64,000 bases of DNA, taken from Prostheceraeus crozeri. Taxonomy: Eukaryota > Platyhelminthes > Polycladida > Euryleptidae. The position numbers and the translations under genes were made by a program. The stretch spans positions 1 to 64,000 of the forward strand of contig CAJQUW010007109.1 of NCBI GenBank assembly GCA_907163375.1, in the 5' to 3' direction. Numbering within the stretch: position 1 is the stretch's first letter; every line of letters starts with the position of its first letter. Shown piece after piece: positions 32,431 through 43,881 of this stretch. The notes below the pieces were generated by a model. That model was not told where the DNA came from, searched no databases, and saw nothing but the letters and a program-made list of their open reading frames with translations.

Positions 32431-32814
32431 AAGTTTACTAATGATAGTGGCAAGCAAGTACCTATGGTATGCAGTCGCCTTTTAGAAAGGGACCCGAGTT
32501 TCGTGCTCCGCCTGCTCTAAATAAAACTTTCTTAGAGAATGTGGAATTAGAATTAGATAAACTTACATATAAATTACGTTGGCAAAACTGTTTCGTAGAC
32601 AATGCTACTGATAAGAGTTTAATAATTCCATTTGATCGAAATACTGTGCGCTTTCCTAAACATCTGGATAGAGAAGCCGAAAATAAGCTAAACGCTTTTA
32701 AATATGAAGTTATGAACGAAGTTAAGAAGGAAGTAGAATTCACAAAAAAGTCTAAACCGCATCGTGATGTTCAATATCAAATAAAAGACTAAAAAGTTCC
32801 TTAATAATGAAAGC

Positions 32815-34515
32815 TTGGTGGTTGTACCAACTGACAAGAGTAAGCGTTTATGCGTGACCGATAAAGATAGTTTTATAGATAGTACGAGTAAATTGCTAAA
32901 AGAAGAAAAAGTATACAAGCCTCGTAAAATGTCGAAATGTCTGCAGATTGAAAAACAAGCTAATAGAATAGTTCGGTCCTGTTTTAAAAATACTTTGTGT
33001 AAAAGTGATTTAGAGCGACTGTTGGTCTCGGGAGCCAAACCTGCAGCATTTAGCACGTTTATTAAAGACCACAAGCCCCAATCGAATGGAGCCTACCCTA
33101 TGAGACCTATTGCCTCTGTGAGGAATACACCAACTGAGAAAATAGACTGGATATGTAGCAGAATTCTTAATCAATTACTAGAATTTGTTAATGCACATTT
33201 AAATAGTTCTAAGGAATTAATTAATAGTATCAAGAATCTAAGTGATCTGAATAACTCGGAAATCTTTATTTCCCTGGATGTCATTTCCCTCTATCCTAGT
33301 ATTCCCCTAAAACTAGCACTGGAAGTAGTCAATAACTTTGCTCGTAAACATTGGTCCCAAATTGATAATCTCGGATTATCCCCTGATAATTTTGAAAAAT
33401 GTCTAAAATTTATAACTTCCAATTATGAAATTTCTTTTGATAATAAAGTCTATTTGCAAGTTAGTGGAGTTCCTATGGGGACTCATTACGCTCCTCCTTT
33501 CGCTGTAATTTTTATGGATTATATAGAGAACACGGCGCTAACAGCCTTACGGAATAATAACATTAGGCCTCAGTTTTATAGACGATATATCGATGATATC
33601 GTGATGGGCCCATTTCCGAACGAAGCAAAAATATTCGATGAAATTATTAAGGCCTTCAACTCGGTGACCGAATCTATAAATTTCACTTTAGAAGTACCAA
33701 ATAAATCATTGAACTTTTTAGATGTAACCATTTGGATTGAAAATAATGTCATAAATTACAAGCATTATACTAAAGAAATTAGTTCAGATAATTGCTTAAA
33801 TAAAAATAGCTGGGTGCCAAACCACATTAAAACGAATTTTGTGATAAATTCAATCAGCACTGCAAACGAGAGATGCAATTTAACATCTGACCAGATAGAA
33901 GCAACAGACAAAGTAAAGAAAAAATTAAAAGGAAATGGCTACAGTGATAGAGATTTGAACTGCAGTCGCAAAAATAGAAGAAAAAAGCGCAATCATGATA
34001 AAAAGCGAGTTTGTAATCTACAGATGCCTTTCGTTAGTGATAGTCTAAATAGAAAAATAAACAGTCTAGTTCAAAAATATGACCTTGATATAAATGTAGC
34101 AAATAATAGTAGTAAAAAATTAAAAGATATTTTTCAGATAAAGAAAAATAGGAACAAGCACGAAAATTGTGATGTGTGTGCCAGTTTGCCGATGGAATTT
34201 GATTGCAGTGTGAGCAATGTTGTCTATGAATTCGTTTGTAAAAAGTGTGATGGTAATTATATAGGCAAGACTTGTAGGAATTTTAGAGCTCGATACTTAG
34301 AGCACAACTGCAGCATTAGGCATAAGGATGATAGGAATGCGCTGAGCGTCCATGTTCGTGAATGTGAGTGTGATGGTATTGAAGATTTTGATGTCAATAT
34401 TCTTGAATGCGTGAAGAGACCGCTTGATATTGCGTTGTTAGAAGCTCGTTGGATTAAGCGCAGAAGACCGGTGTTGAATCGATGTGATGAGCTGTCTGAA
34501 TGGTACGTGTATTAA
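32815..34515 (+). CDS. Penelope-like RT/GIY-YIG protein, right copy
   Basis: A 566-aa frame, the inverted twin of the left copy with a single amino-acid difference. It has the same RT motifs (LDVISLYP, GVPMGTHYAPP, YIDD) and the same GIY-YIG C-terminus. Upstream, 32469-32792 encodes the preceding part of the protein (ENVELELDKLTYKLRWQNCF, NTVRFPKHLDREAENKLNAF) in another phase, ending about 20 nt before the main frame, exactly as in the left copy. Sharing that phase change suggests the pair derives from one already altered copy. Downstream, the terminal phrase TTGATAAAGGGTCGGGACCC (34584-34603) precedes the end of the arm. Confidence 0.88.
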   Translation: MVVVPTDKSKRLCVTDKDSFIDSTSKLLKEEKVYKPRKMSKCLQIEKQANRIVRSCFKNTLCKSDLERLLVSGAKPAAFSTFIKDHKPQSNGAYPMRPIASVRNTPTEKIDWICSRILNQLLEFVNAHLNSSKELINSIKNLSDLNNSEIFISLDVISLYPSIPLKLALEVVNNFARKHWSQIDNLGLSPDNFEKCLKFITSNYEISFDNKVYLQVSGVPMGTHYAPPFAVIFMDYIENTALTALRNNNIRPQFYRRYIDDIVMGPFPNEAKIFDEIIKAFNSVTESINFTLEVPNKSLNFLDVTIWIENNVINYKHYTKEISSDNCLNKNSWVPNHIKTNFVINSISTANERCNLTSDQIEATDKVKKKLKGNGYSDRDLNCSRKNRRKKRNHDKKRVCNLQMPFVSDSLNRKINSLVQKYDLDINVANNSSKKLKDIFQIKKNRNKHENCDVCASLPMEFDCSVSNVVYEFVCKKCDGNYIGKTCRNFRARYLEHNCSIRHKDDRNALSVHVRECECDGIEDFDVNILECVKRPLDIALLEARWIKRRRPVLNRCDELSEWYVY

Positions 34516-34750
34516 ATGGTCACACCGCATAGATGTCTGAAGTACATAAAACCACTTGTAACTGCAGTTGATGCCAAAACTCGTTGATAAAGGGTCGGGA
34601 CCCTAAACGTCCGAGTAGAAAACACACGTTGTTTTTATTCAATTTATTCAATTTTACTTATCGGCAAAAACTAAAGGGAGTGATAACCGGATTTTATTGT
34701 ACATAATGAAGAACCTCCCGTTTACAGCCATTACTTACGAAGGTATATGC

Positions 34751-35287
34751 ATTTATTAACCATGTACTACGGTATTATCAGTCCGTCCACACTTCATGCA
34801 TTCTGAAGATGTGATATATCAAGCAGATTTACATATTAACTGGGAATTTCTATGTGGAAAAATATTATATTGGTATTCTAGTTTCTAGCGTAGTAACTAC
34901 TTGCCTTTCATACTATTTCATCTCTTTCCAGTCTTCATGCATGATAATTAGGCGTACATCTTTCGCCGTAACCTTGTTGCTGACGCCTAAACAGAAATTG
35001 AAGCCTTTCATTTTGTTTGGTCTCACTCGCACAGATTTCGAGACAGTTTATGAAAACCTAGAAAACCGTACATTTTGTCGAGAGAAACCTAAAAATCTAA
35101 GAAAAATACCTTTTGGCCTGAAATATCAAGTCAGTGTAGTCAAGATTCACAAATTTAAAGAAATCTCTGTCAATTTTTCTGTACTTAATAAATGCAAATT
35201 ATTGTTACCTTACAATTTAATCGGCAATTCAGTGCAGCGGTGTGGGCCTATTTATTTATGACAGTGCAAATGCGATATTTCATTCTA
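34751..35287. other. Non-coding stretch
   Basis: Nothing recognisable beyond short chance reading frames. Confidence 0.5.
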
Positions 35288-35460
35288 CAGTAGAAATTGT
35301 TTGAAGTGAATTCGCTTATAATGAAATTTTCATTATAGTGAAAAGCAATTGCAGTCTCTTAAATTTTTCCTAAAATAAATACTGCTTCTATAGTGAAATT
35401 TCTTTGGTAGCGAAATTTTGCTTCAATCCTTTGGGATTTCACTATAGGCAATTTCTACTG
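35288..35460. repeat. pogo/Tigger-like MITE, 173 bp
   Basis: Termini CAGTAGAAATTG and CAATTTCTACTG are inverted and bounded by TA on both sides (35286-35287, 35461-35462). Inside, repeated phrases TTATAATGAAATTTTC and TTTCACTATAG resemble the subterminal TATAACGAA repeats of pogo/Tigger elements. No coding content. Confidence 0.7.
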
Positions 35461-35462
35461 TA

Positions 35463-36852
35463 TTATGATTACATGATTGCATGTACCATTGTATAACCAT
35501 AAAATATGAGGTTAATTACCTTATATTTCAATTCTCTTTGTGAATAATTGTGTAAACGCAATGTGCATTCCATACTCGTTTGTTTTCAACAGTGTATATT
35601 CCAATGATATTCCAGATTTCACATAGCCATATGATCAAAATGACTTTGCTAAAAAATGTAACGATTTGGCCTCTATGAAATGATTCAACTTTACTTAAGC
35701 AAATGATGGCACAGATACTATTGATAATTTCTTAAGCCAAAAACACTGCTATCTTCATAAAAAATCGAAAAAAGTCGATCAATAGCGCGACTTCCTTCGC
35801 TCGATTAAAGATGTCATCTACCCTGCTCGGTGCCTTTCAATACCTCAGTTTCTTTTTCCGGGATATATGCTCTGAGGTTAATTACAATTGCTCTCCGGTA
35901 AAACCGGGCATATTTGTTGACTCGATATCAAATTGCCGCCTTTTCCTTCGCCCCCACGTATGTTTTTCCGTATATATCTTCTAAGATTCAAGCTAAAGAT
36001 ATGATAATAATAATATAAAACCTACTGTATTGGTTTCCTTCATTATGTTGGCTATTTTCTACATTTACAGTTGAAAGTCTAAAGGCGCAAAAACTTTTTG
36101 ACGACCGATTTTTGCGAATAATTTTGTTTTTAGGACATTTCCATAGGGTTGATGAATTATTCCAGTCCCGCATTGATAAAAAATCGAAATGAAATAAATT
36201 CTACAGATATGGATGAAAACAATGGGTGTATGTTAATTAAGCATCAACAAAGCATCTCATGTGTCATCGATGTGTGGCGCAAGAACTTATGAACGGGTCT
36301 AATAGTGGCAGTAGCTATCGATACAAATTTCTCAATTTTCCCGCAAGAAAAAGGGGATGTGGCTGTCTTCTAATAGATAGAGAATGCTTTAAGATATTTT
36401 ATGTTATCTTCGAAAGATATCATTTTGATTCGAAGACCCTTATCAAGTTAAAAGGATATAGGAACTAATCGTTTGTCGCCTTTGTGTTCTGCAAAAAGCA
36501 CCAATTCCACTGTGTCGCTTGCCGGCCATGCGATTCTCTAGTTTGTCTTTGTGTTCTGTAAATTTACGCATAGTCTGTGACAAACCAAGTTGCTTTGTTT
36601 GTGCATTTTCCCTACTGTACACTGAGAAGGGAGAAATTATGTCGAGAAATCGAGGCCTATTGTTATCGTGAGCTCGTTGTCTTCTTTGTTTTCGTAAGAA
36701 TGTGAGTTCTGTTGAAGAAGGATGACGCGTGGACCGATTGTTTGTTAAATTTCCCAATTTTGTAAACTCAATCTGATATGAATTTCTGCATTGTCCAAAT
36801 TGTTTACCCTCCTTTTGACTATTGTCACTCATCAAAACTATTCTTCTTTTAG
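35463..36852. other. Upstream stretch of the SPSB SPRY exon
   Basis: No gene is seen on either strand. The last part (about 36815-36852) is a pyrimidine-rich tract ending CTTCTTTTAG, a good splice acceptor for the next exon. A frame on the opposite strand (36443-36862) has no family resemblance. Confidence 0.5.
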
Positions 36853-38115
36853 CTGCAATCATTCCTTCTCTACTTCAACGCCGTTCTCAGCGCTGGTCGC
36901 TGCCACACCAGGCATTATCAGACTCAGATCGTTCTGTAACTTCGGAAACTGCACAACATTCGAGATCTCTCCAACTCAATAATCAAGTGGCTACAGGTCC
37001 GTCCCTCGATATTGAAAACAGTGTGCAATTGCGGAGCATCATTCGAGCCCAAGTATATTCTCATCATCTTCAAGCCCGCCTTCGTCAGCATCATCGTCAA
37101 TATCACAACCAACTACGTCAACAAATTTCAGAGAGAGAGTTTTTATTCAATCACCAATTTCCTACACAACAAGCAAACGGAGAATCACCTCTCCCTCCTG
37201 ACTCTTCCGCTGCAACCCCTGCTTCTTGCTTCGGAAAAGTTTCACATATTCTTCCAAATATCGCTGCTTCCTTAGGACCACGGAACAGAAGAGGTCGGCG
37301 TCCGACGCGTTTTTTCGGCAATATTTCTTCCATGGCCTCTACTGACAATACTGTGGGCGATCGCGTGAGCACCAGTTCAATACCATCTAGCTTCGTCGGC
37401 ACGAACAACAACGACCCCAGTGACGGTCTAAAGAAAGATAAACTTTTTGATGTCCATATATTGCCAAAGCAAATGCCTCATCGACTGTGCTACCTCTATG
37501 ATCAGCCATATGTTTCCGAATCAGTGGCCAAGCGCTACGCGTGGAATCCCAACGACCGATCCTCAAATGTTTTCGTGAAACCAGACGACCCTTTCACCTT
37601 CCACAGACATCCCGTCGCCCAATCAACAGACAGTGCACGAGGGAAAGGAGGATTTAGCAGTGGGTTACATATTTGGGAAATTCGATGGCCTCGACCCGAA
37701 AGAGGCACCAATGCTGTGGTTGGAATTGCAACTGACAAATTTCAACTTCACTGTGAGGGTTATCGATCCCTAGTCGGTAACTGCACTCATTCATGGGGGT
37801 GGGACCTCGGTCGAATGAGACTTCTTCATAATTTACCTTGGAGTGCTGAACCAGACTACAGCCAGTGTCCCCGATATCCGTCTCTCAACTGCCCTTTGAC
37901 AGAGTATACTGGCAAACACTGTCCGCATTCAATAAGCATTCCTGATGTGTTTCATGTTGTGCTCAATATGGACGCTGGTACACTCGGTTTCGTTGTCAAC
38001 GGTCTATACTTAGGAGTGGCATTCTCTGGTCTCAAAGGCAAAACAGTCTATCCGGTAGTGAGCTGTGTTTGGGGTCATTGTGAAGTATCCCTCAAATATC
38101 TCAACTTTTTAAATA
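36853..38115 (+). CDS. SPSB-family SPRY domain/SOCS box protein, SPRY exon (5' incomplete)
   Basis: This host gene encodes a substrate receptor of Cullin-5 or Cullin-2 ubiquitin ligases. The exon is open from an acceptor at 36852. Its N-terminal 160 residues are Gln/His/Arg-rich and probably disordered. The SPRY domain starts near 37450. Diagnostic stretches are [29 protein letters not shown] (37594-37632), [48 protein letters not shown] and [10 protein letters not shown] (38053-38083). These are the SPSB1/2/4 or GUSTAVUS signature, with the Tyr and Trp-Gly of the DINNN-peptide pocket retained. An insert around 37850-37930 ([20 protein letters not shown]) is not in vertebrate SPSB1. The exon ends at GTAAGT (38116). 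An in-frame ATG at 37332 in good context would give 309 aa; a start in an upstream exon is equally possible. Confidence 0.9.
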
Positions 38116-38498
38116 GTAAGTTCATGAATTTTGCAGTGGCTTAGTATTTCATGATGAAATTTTGATTATGTCTGAGCAACATCAGGTAACACAGCGTGTG
38201 ATAAATTTTTTTATAGTAATTACATTAATGTACATCAAAGTCAAACTAAATTCGATTAATGCTGTAAAATGTGTTATTATTGGAGTTGAGTCATATTTTT
38301 ACCGAGTGACAGAAAGTGTGTGCAGCGTGTCAATGACCCTCACCCTTGAATTTTCAAAATTACAACGAAAGATGTTATCTTAACGACACCATAGATTTTT
38401 TTGGACTATAGATATATTGAAAATTTCACTTATCGGAAACATCGACAGCACAGACAACCGATCAAGCATTAGGTTGATTTACATGCAAGTATCACATG

Positions 38499-38925
38499 GA
38501 CAGAGGCACACACGATAAGCCATAAGCCGGAAACAGAATTCCAGCACTTACGTTTCAATGAGAGCTGGCATACAGAATAAGCCATAAGCCGCCTTTGATT
38601 ACGCAGGCACACAGGATAAGCCGCCTTTGATGACGGAGAATGACACAGGAGAAGTCACAAGCCATAAGCCGTCACCCGATTGAGAATCATTGGTCGATGA
38701 TCTTCAATATAACCGACGTTGTGATATAGCGCGTCATTCTTCATGCTTATGCCTTACCGTGATTTGTGGTCTTACAAAAATTAAAGAAGTATCATATATT
38801 TTCTTCCTCTGCCTGCTTGTATTACCTGTCATGAGAAGAAATACCGGTATTGTAAAATGAGTTATGGAGGATCGTGATGCAACTTGTTTATGGTTTATGG
38901 CTTATTCCGTATGTCTCTGACCTAA
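38499..38925. repeat. Small foldback repeat with AAGCCATAAGCCG units
   Basis: The ends are inverted: GATAAGCCATAAGCC near 38512 opposes GGTTTATGGCTTATTCC near 38893. Phrases GCCTTTGAT and ATAAGCC recur in the first 150 bases. Non-coding; class uncertain. Confidence 0.45.
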
Positions 38926-39925
38926 ATTAGAACATCTTGATTTGTCAGTCAAGGTAATCTAACCACATGGCGCGTCCGATGTGACATGTTATGTTGACAA
39001 AAGATTAAAATCATGTGACAATGTGTGTAATAATCCCTCCCCCAAGTCCTTAAATCGGTCGTATATCTTTGAAAATTATTCTGCCATACATCTGATGTCG
39101 TACAGTTTCCGGGTTTGCAGTTGAACACAAAGGTTTTCAAAATCCCGACTTTTTGCGATCCCGAGATTAGGAAGCTTAATGCACATAAGAGCATGCTTAG
39201 GCTAGCGTGGGCTGAGCAATACTGGGCGTTGGTTTGATTTCTTAGACGAGTATTTTGAACGACACATTATACAGTACAACTTATGATCAGATAGACATGT
39301 GTCTAAATGTCAGTCATGGATACTAAGTTTTTTCACATGCAGACATAAATTCGAACAATAAGTAGATCTGGTACACAATATGCGCTGTCGCATTAAAACT
39401 TTGTATGTGATTTTCTAATCGAAATACAAATCCCGCGACTTTTGTGACGTCTGGTATAAGTCCGATATTGTATCATAATCGCTTCAAAAATTCATTGAAT
39501 ATTAGCACGCTTTATGCATAGCGCTCTCTTTCTTTCTCTCGACTGCCTCAACATAGTTATATTTTTTGATATTGATGAAAGTAAATAATTTTTGGCATAA
39601 TGCACAAAGATACGCTAAAATTAATGCTGGTATATGATAAATATGTATGAATATCTAATATACACTTACATGTGAATATAAGACTATATCGTGTCTGATG
39701 TAGCCATATTCTTGATAGTTAAGGTCTGATATTGATAATGAAAAAGGAACAAGTTTCAAATACAACAATATATTGCAATTTGCAACAATCAATTACGTTT
39801 ATAAGAAGATTCTTCAAGTAAAACAAATATCAATAAATCGAAAAAACAAACGAAGAATATATTAAACTCTACTCGAGATAACTCTACAGTCTACATGTAC
39901 CTCACTGTTGAGCAATGTATAGTTA
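38926..39925. other. Non-coding intronic stretch
   Basis: AT-rich. The only structure seen is a CCCGAGATT-type hAT-like phrase near 39140-39175. Confidence 0.45.
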
Positions 39926-39929
39926 TTAG

Positions 39930-40080
39930 GTATGAATTTGCGGGCAGCAATGATAGAATTCCAAGGGCGCGTAGCGCACGCGGAATTCTATCATTGCTGC
40001 CCTGCAAATTCATACCTAATAACGGTATTGTTACATCTTAGCGGGCAGCAATGATAATTTGACATTGCTGCCCGGAAATT
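39930..40080. repeat. Nested palindromes with GGGCAGCAATGAT arms
   Basis: A perfect-looking palindrome has arms of about 39 bases (TTAGGTATGAATTTGCGGGC and inverse) around a GGGCGCGTAGCGCACG centre. A second, shorter hairpin with GGGCAGCAATGAT/ATTGCTGCCC follows at 40045-40075. It borders the hAT relic and may be its eroded end. Confidence 0.65.
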
Positions 40081-40149
40081 CATGTAGATATCTTGAACAT
40101 AGGATGTAACAATGGAATAGTTGTTCAACAAAATTAATTTGGAAAGGGT

Positions 40150-41930
40150 TGAATCAGACAATCTTGTCCTTGATTTTGTATGGAAAGCTCCGCTTGATGA
40201 AAATACACGCTCGGCATCGACACTTGTTGGGGGAATAGATTTCAGGATATTTCATAAATTTGATAACATGTTGCCAAATTGTCCAATAACCTTGACGAAT
40301 TCGATTTCACGTCCAATGGCACCTTCCAATGTCAAGTCAGCTTTCGTTGCGAGAGTCCTATAAAGCCATTTGTAGTCGTTCTTCTAAACTTATAGGAGAG
40401 GTTGTAGCAGGGACTTAAGCATTGTCAGTAGGAGTGCTGTCAGGAGTAAGAGTAGTCAAGCCTAATTTGTGAGGAATGGAAAGAAGAGGATATTTCAAAG
40501 CATTTGTCTCTGATGCAGGATTTACTTTTCCGCCATTGTTTAAAAAGTACATTGCAATACCGGTTGACCCACGGCAATCATCAATAAGTCGTCTTAGGGC
40601 TTCGCTCAGCTGTATTGACAATTCATTGTTCTGCTCATTAAGTTCTTTGATGGCAAATTCAATGCAGCGATCTGCAGTCATTAATGTGCAGTCACGTAGT
40701 GAAGACTTTTTACTACCAACTCAATCGGTTTCAAACCCACACTGATTTTCTTAAGATGATCGATTTCATTGCGATCTAATTGGTCAGGATCAAGTTGGAG
40801 TAAAAAAAGCGCTTTGTATAGATTTTAGTGCTAATAAAAATATATTTATAGATTTTTGCGACTTAAGAATTCCAACGAATGGGAACATCTGATCAGTTAG
40901 AGTACTTTTCCATGTGACTTTTTAACATGTCTCGGCAGTAAATCATTTTTCACAGGGCTCTTGCGAAAATTCTAACAAAATTGCGTACTTTAGCAACTAC
41001 CTTCCTCATACTTTCCTGAGACAGTTTCGCAGATCGTGAATCAACATGAAATATGAGACATTCTCCATCATCATCCTTACCGATGATTTCATCATCAAAG
41101 TTATCATCTATAGATTGGAAATCTGTTGTGCTACATTCGATTGTGGGTAAGTCAGACTGTTAGCGACACTATACGTCACACACGGCAAGATGCACGACAT
41201 TTGCGTAACATAATTGGTGCTCGCAATTCATTAAAGTTTCGAATTTTGCCATAACACTGGCTCTGTCTGTAGCACAAGATACGATATTTTGACTTAGATT
41301 CAGTCCAGCAAACTCTGCGATGAAATTTTCCATCACTGTCACACAAATATCCGAAGTCAAAGAACCTGAGATTCGAACAAGGCCGAGATTGTGTTTAGTG
41401 CGATCAGCTTTATTTGTGTTCATATAACGACGATTGTTGTCCTATAGATCTGTCCATTCGTCTATCGTTAACGAAAAGCGTTCCCTTTGTTCACGGCGTT
41501 CACGATCATTCCTAATATTCTGTTGAACAATATTAGCAACATCCATAACTCGTTCACGTACAGTTTTAACTGATTTTGGGACGCAGGTCAGCAGAGTTCA
41601 CAAACACACGAAAAGGTAATTCATCTTTTGCAACCATTCTCGCAAGTACAAAGCTGCTGTCCTCCTTCTGAGTTTGAAAATATAACGTATTTTTGTCGCT
41701 TAGGTTCTGGACCATGATTAGACATCTGGTCTGCTCCTGATGCAACAAAATTGTGTGTTTCACGAGATGTGTTTGATGCCTTTTCTTTATTTGGGTATAT
41801 ACAGTACAATGTTTGGTACGGAAATGTGCAGAAAGTCCTTAAGTAGAGCCACCTTTAACTGAGATGACTGTGTTACACTTTATAGAAGTCGCTTTATCGT
41901 TATTTCTCAGGAAATATTGCCATGCCGTTG
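40150..41930 (-). pseudogene. BED-finger hAT transposase relic
   Basis: Minus-strand pieces follow the order of a ZBED-like hAT transposase. A BED zinc finger comes first (CNTVISVKGGST then GLSAHFRTKHC, about 41810-41880). A VAKDELPFRVFVNSADLRP segment follows (about 41580-41640), then HNLGLVRISGSLTSDICVTV and QNIVSCATDRASVMAKFETL (catalytic-core region, 41210-41390). After TADRCIEFAIKELNEQNNEL (40620-40680) comes the C-terminal dimerisation motif SIPPTSVDAERVFSSSGAFH (40180-40240). Stops and frameshifts separate the pieces, so it is dead. The C-terminal motif is close to that in the 55.6-kb hAT copy. Terminal repeats were not found with confidence. Confidence 0.78.
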
Positions 41931-42650
41931 ACCGTGCCGTCATATCGTCGATTTTGTGACAACCAAAGACAAGAGAATATAACTTTTCTATACCGTTGTA
42001 GATGCATCAGTTTGTATTTGCTTCACAGTTGCTTTGAAGAGATAAGGGCTTGTTGAGATAGACAATAAGTATATTATTCTAATCTATATGCAGTTCCATG
42101 GGAATAGCTCTGTCTCGAGTTTGCAAGTGTCCATTGTTAAGCTGATCGTGGGAAGTCTCTATTTAGTTCTTGCTGCGCGTTGCATCTGTACAGTACATAT
42201 CATACTGTAGATGACTCACAGGCGTTCATGTTCATTCTTAACGGATTGATGAACCTTGTTGCTCCATCTTCATGCAGCCAAACTGCCTGAAACATATGTT
42301 AACGAATCCCGGGATTGAAAAAAATTGAACTGACGTTAATGGCATTGCGTTCTTTAAGACTTGATTTCTATTGCACTGTGAACTTTCAATGAAGTAGTTC
42401 ATTTGAAGCTGGGACATTCCCATAACGACGTCTAAATGTTTTATAATTTTAATAAACTTATAGTTAATAAGACTTAAGGTTTGCCCTTAAGAGGAGATAT
42501 TTGTCTAGACTTCACTTGGATGCATTTTTGGATTCATGTTTTTTTCTCTTTCTGTAAGAAGTCTTGCCAGAAAATATGAATCCAAATACCGTTACTGTTT
42601 ATCAACAAAAGGTCAGCCCACGAACCTCCTCAGTTTGGGATAGAGTTGTC

Positions 42651-42802
42651 TAGGGATTCCAATGCCGGAATCCCGGGGTTGGGGTCTAATCCTGGGATTG
42701 GAGGGTCAAAATATCCTGATTGAGAAATTAACAATATAGCTGCATTCCGTCTATGGCGAGACAAATTGGCGAAGATAAAAGAATCAGAAATCCATACACG
42801 AT

Positions 42803-42835
<33 letters not shown>

Positions 42836-42960
42836 GGCATTCCATATTAGTAACGTATACATGTGCTTTATCATAGCATATTTACTATTCCAGTCTATCC
42901 CGGAATCCCGTGACCGAAATTTTCCGGGATTGTGGAAACTGTATCCTGTACATATGATTA
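42651..42960. repeat. hAT-like terminal repeat segment, copy 2, with (AT)n
   Basis: It starts TAGGGATTCCAATGCCGG and shares with 21896-22015 the phrases AGGGTCAAAAT, GATTGAGAAA, AATATAGCTG, CATTCCGTCTA and CAGAAATCCA in the same order. An (AT)n microsatellite of 26 bases sits at 42806-42831. CCCGGAATCCCG and CCGGGATTG phrases follow to about 42930. Non-autonomous. Confidence 0.6.
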
Positions 42961-43194
42961 GAAAACATAATGGTCGTAAGTTTATAATCATACATAGGGG
43001 GGGGGACTATAAGTATGCTGACACAACTGTAATATATAGGCTACAATATTGAATCAGTAATTCAAAGAAAGATATCGAAAAGTATTCGAAAATCTATTCG
43101 GTTTCCACTAACGAAGCAGTAAAACATCTGTAAATTACTACCAAAAGTAGGGTGGTAGTGTGGCTTTGAAGTTACTGTGTTTTTGAGTTACTGC

Positions 43195-43500
43195 TTACAG
43201 GTACAAGCTTATCAGTGGCAAGAGCAAAAAGAATAGGGCCAAAAACGCCGCCCTGAGGCACGCCACTGGGGAGAGACACAAAGTCAGAATACGATCCGCT
43301 AAGACAGACTCACTGTTTCCTCGAGGAAAGAAAATTGCGAATCCAGTTAAGTGCAAAACATGGAATTTCGATCGATACAAGTTTGTATAATCGCATCATG
43401 ACTAAGACTGTCAAATGCCTTTGACATATCGACTGATAAAATTCGCACCGCACCAGAGGAAGGATCAAGGAATCTCAAAATTTTATGCTGGACTAGGGCT
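43195..43500 (-). pseudogene. LINE reverse transcriptase fragment
   Basis: The minus strand reads RILSVDMSKAFDSLSHDAII (43390-43450), the RT motif A with its Asp. After a frame change it reads SLPSGVPQGGVFGPILFAL (43205-43275), motif B. It resembles CR1/Jockey-group non-LTR elements. It is short, frame-shifted and lacks the YADD box; both ends are lost. It sits directly left of the Tc1 element. Confidence 0.72.
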
Positions 43501-43881
43501 AGCGCACCTGCAATTTACAGGGAGTAGAACGGTTCCGCGGATTTCGTTTACTTCGTTGGTTAATTATATCGTTGCTACTTTCAGTCCTCCTCCAATTTCT
43601 CTCGTTTTTGTTATTAGGCCAAGAATATTTATGGCTCATATTTTGCCTGAAGTTGCACCTGCACTCGGCTACAGAGCTGCTTGACTTTTTAGGTTTGTAT
43701 GCGTTACAGATATTTTGTTCTTGGATTTTATTAGGTCGTGTAGAAATTGTTATAAGAGCTGCAGACATTCATACGAATCTACATTTAAGCCTCCAAACTG
43801 GCGTAGAAAGGAGACAAATTCATTTCTATGAACCCAACAGACTTTTAGTTTTGCATAATGCACTTATTTATTATATATATA

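Larger units (their letters stand above)
29673..34737. mobile_element. Head-to-head inverted pair of Penelope-like elements (lineage 1)
   Basis: Two copies of one Penelope-like element lie in opposite orientation, 5' ends facing. The left arm is about 29674-31952 (minus), the right arm 32431-34703 (plus), with a 478-base spacer. Their 566-aa frames differ at one residue (Leu versus Ile in NNV-x-NYKHY). CGAAGGTATATGC stands immediately left (29660-29672) and again at 34738-34750, so the whole unit appears to be a single insertion with a 13-bp target duplication. 34 extra bases follow the right arm. Inverted arrangements are known for Penelope-type elements. The near identity implies a recent event, gene conversion, or an assembly effect. 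Confidence 0.85.

Noticed and set aside
36443-36862. 139-aa minus-strand frame upstream of the SPSB exon
   Set aside because: No family resemblance, and it overlaps the splice acceptor region of the SPSB exon on the other strand.
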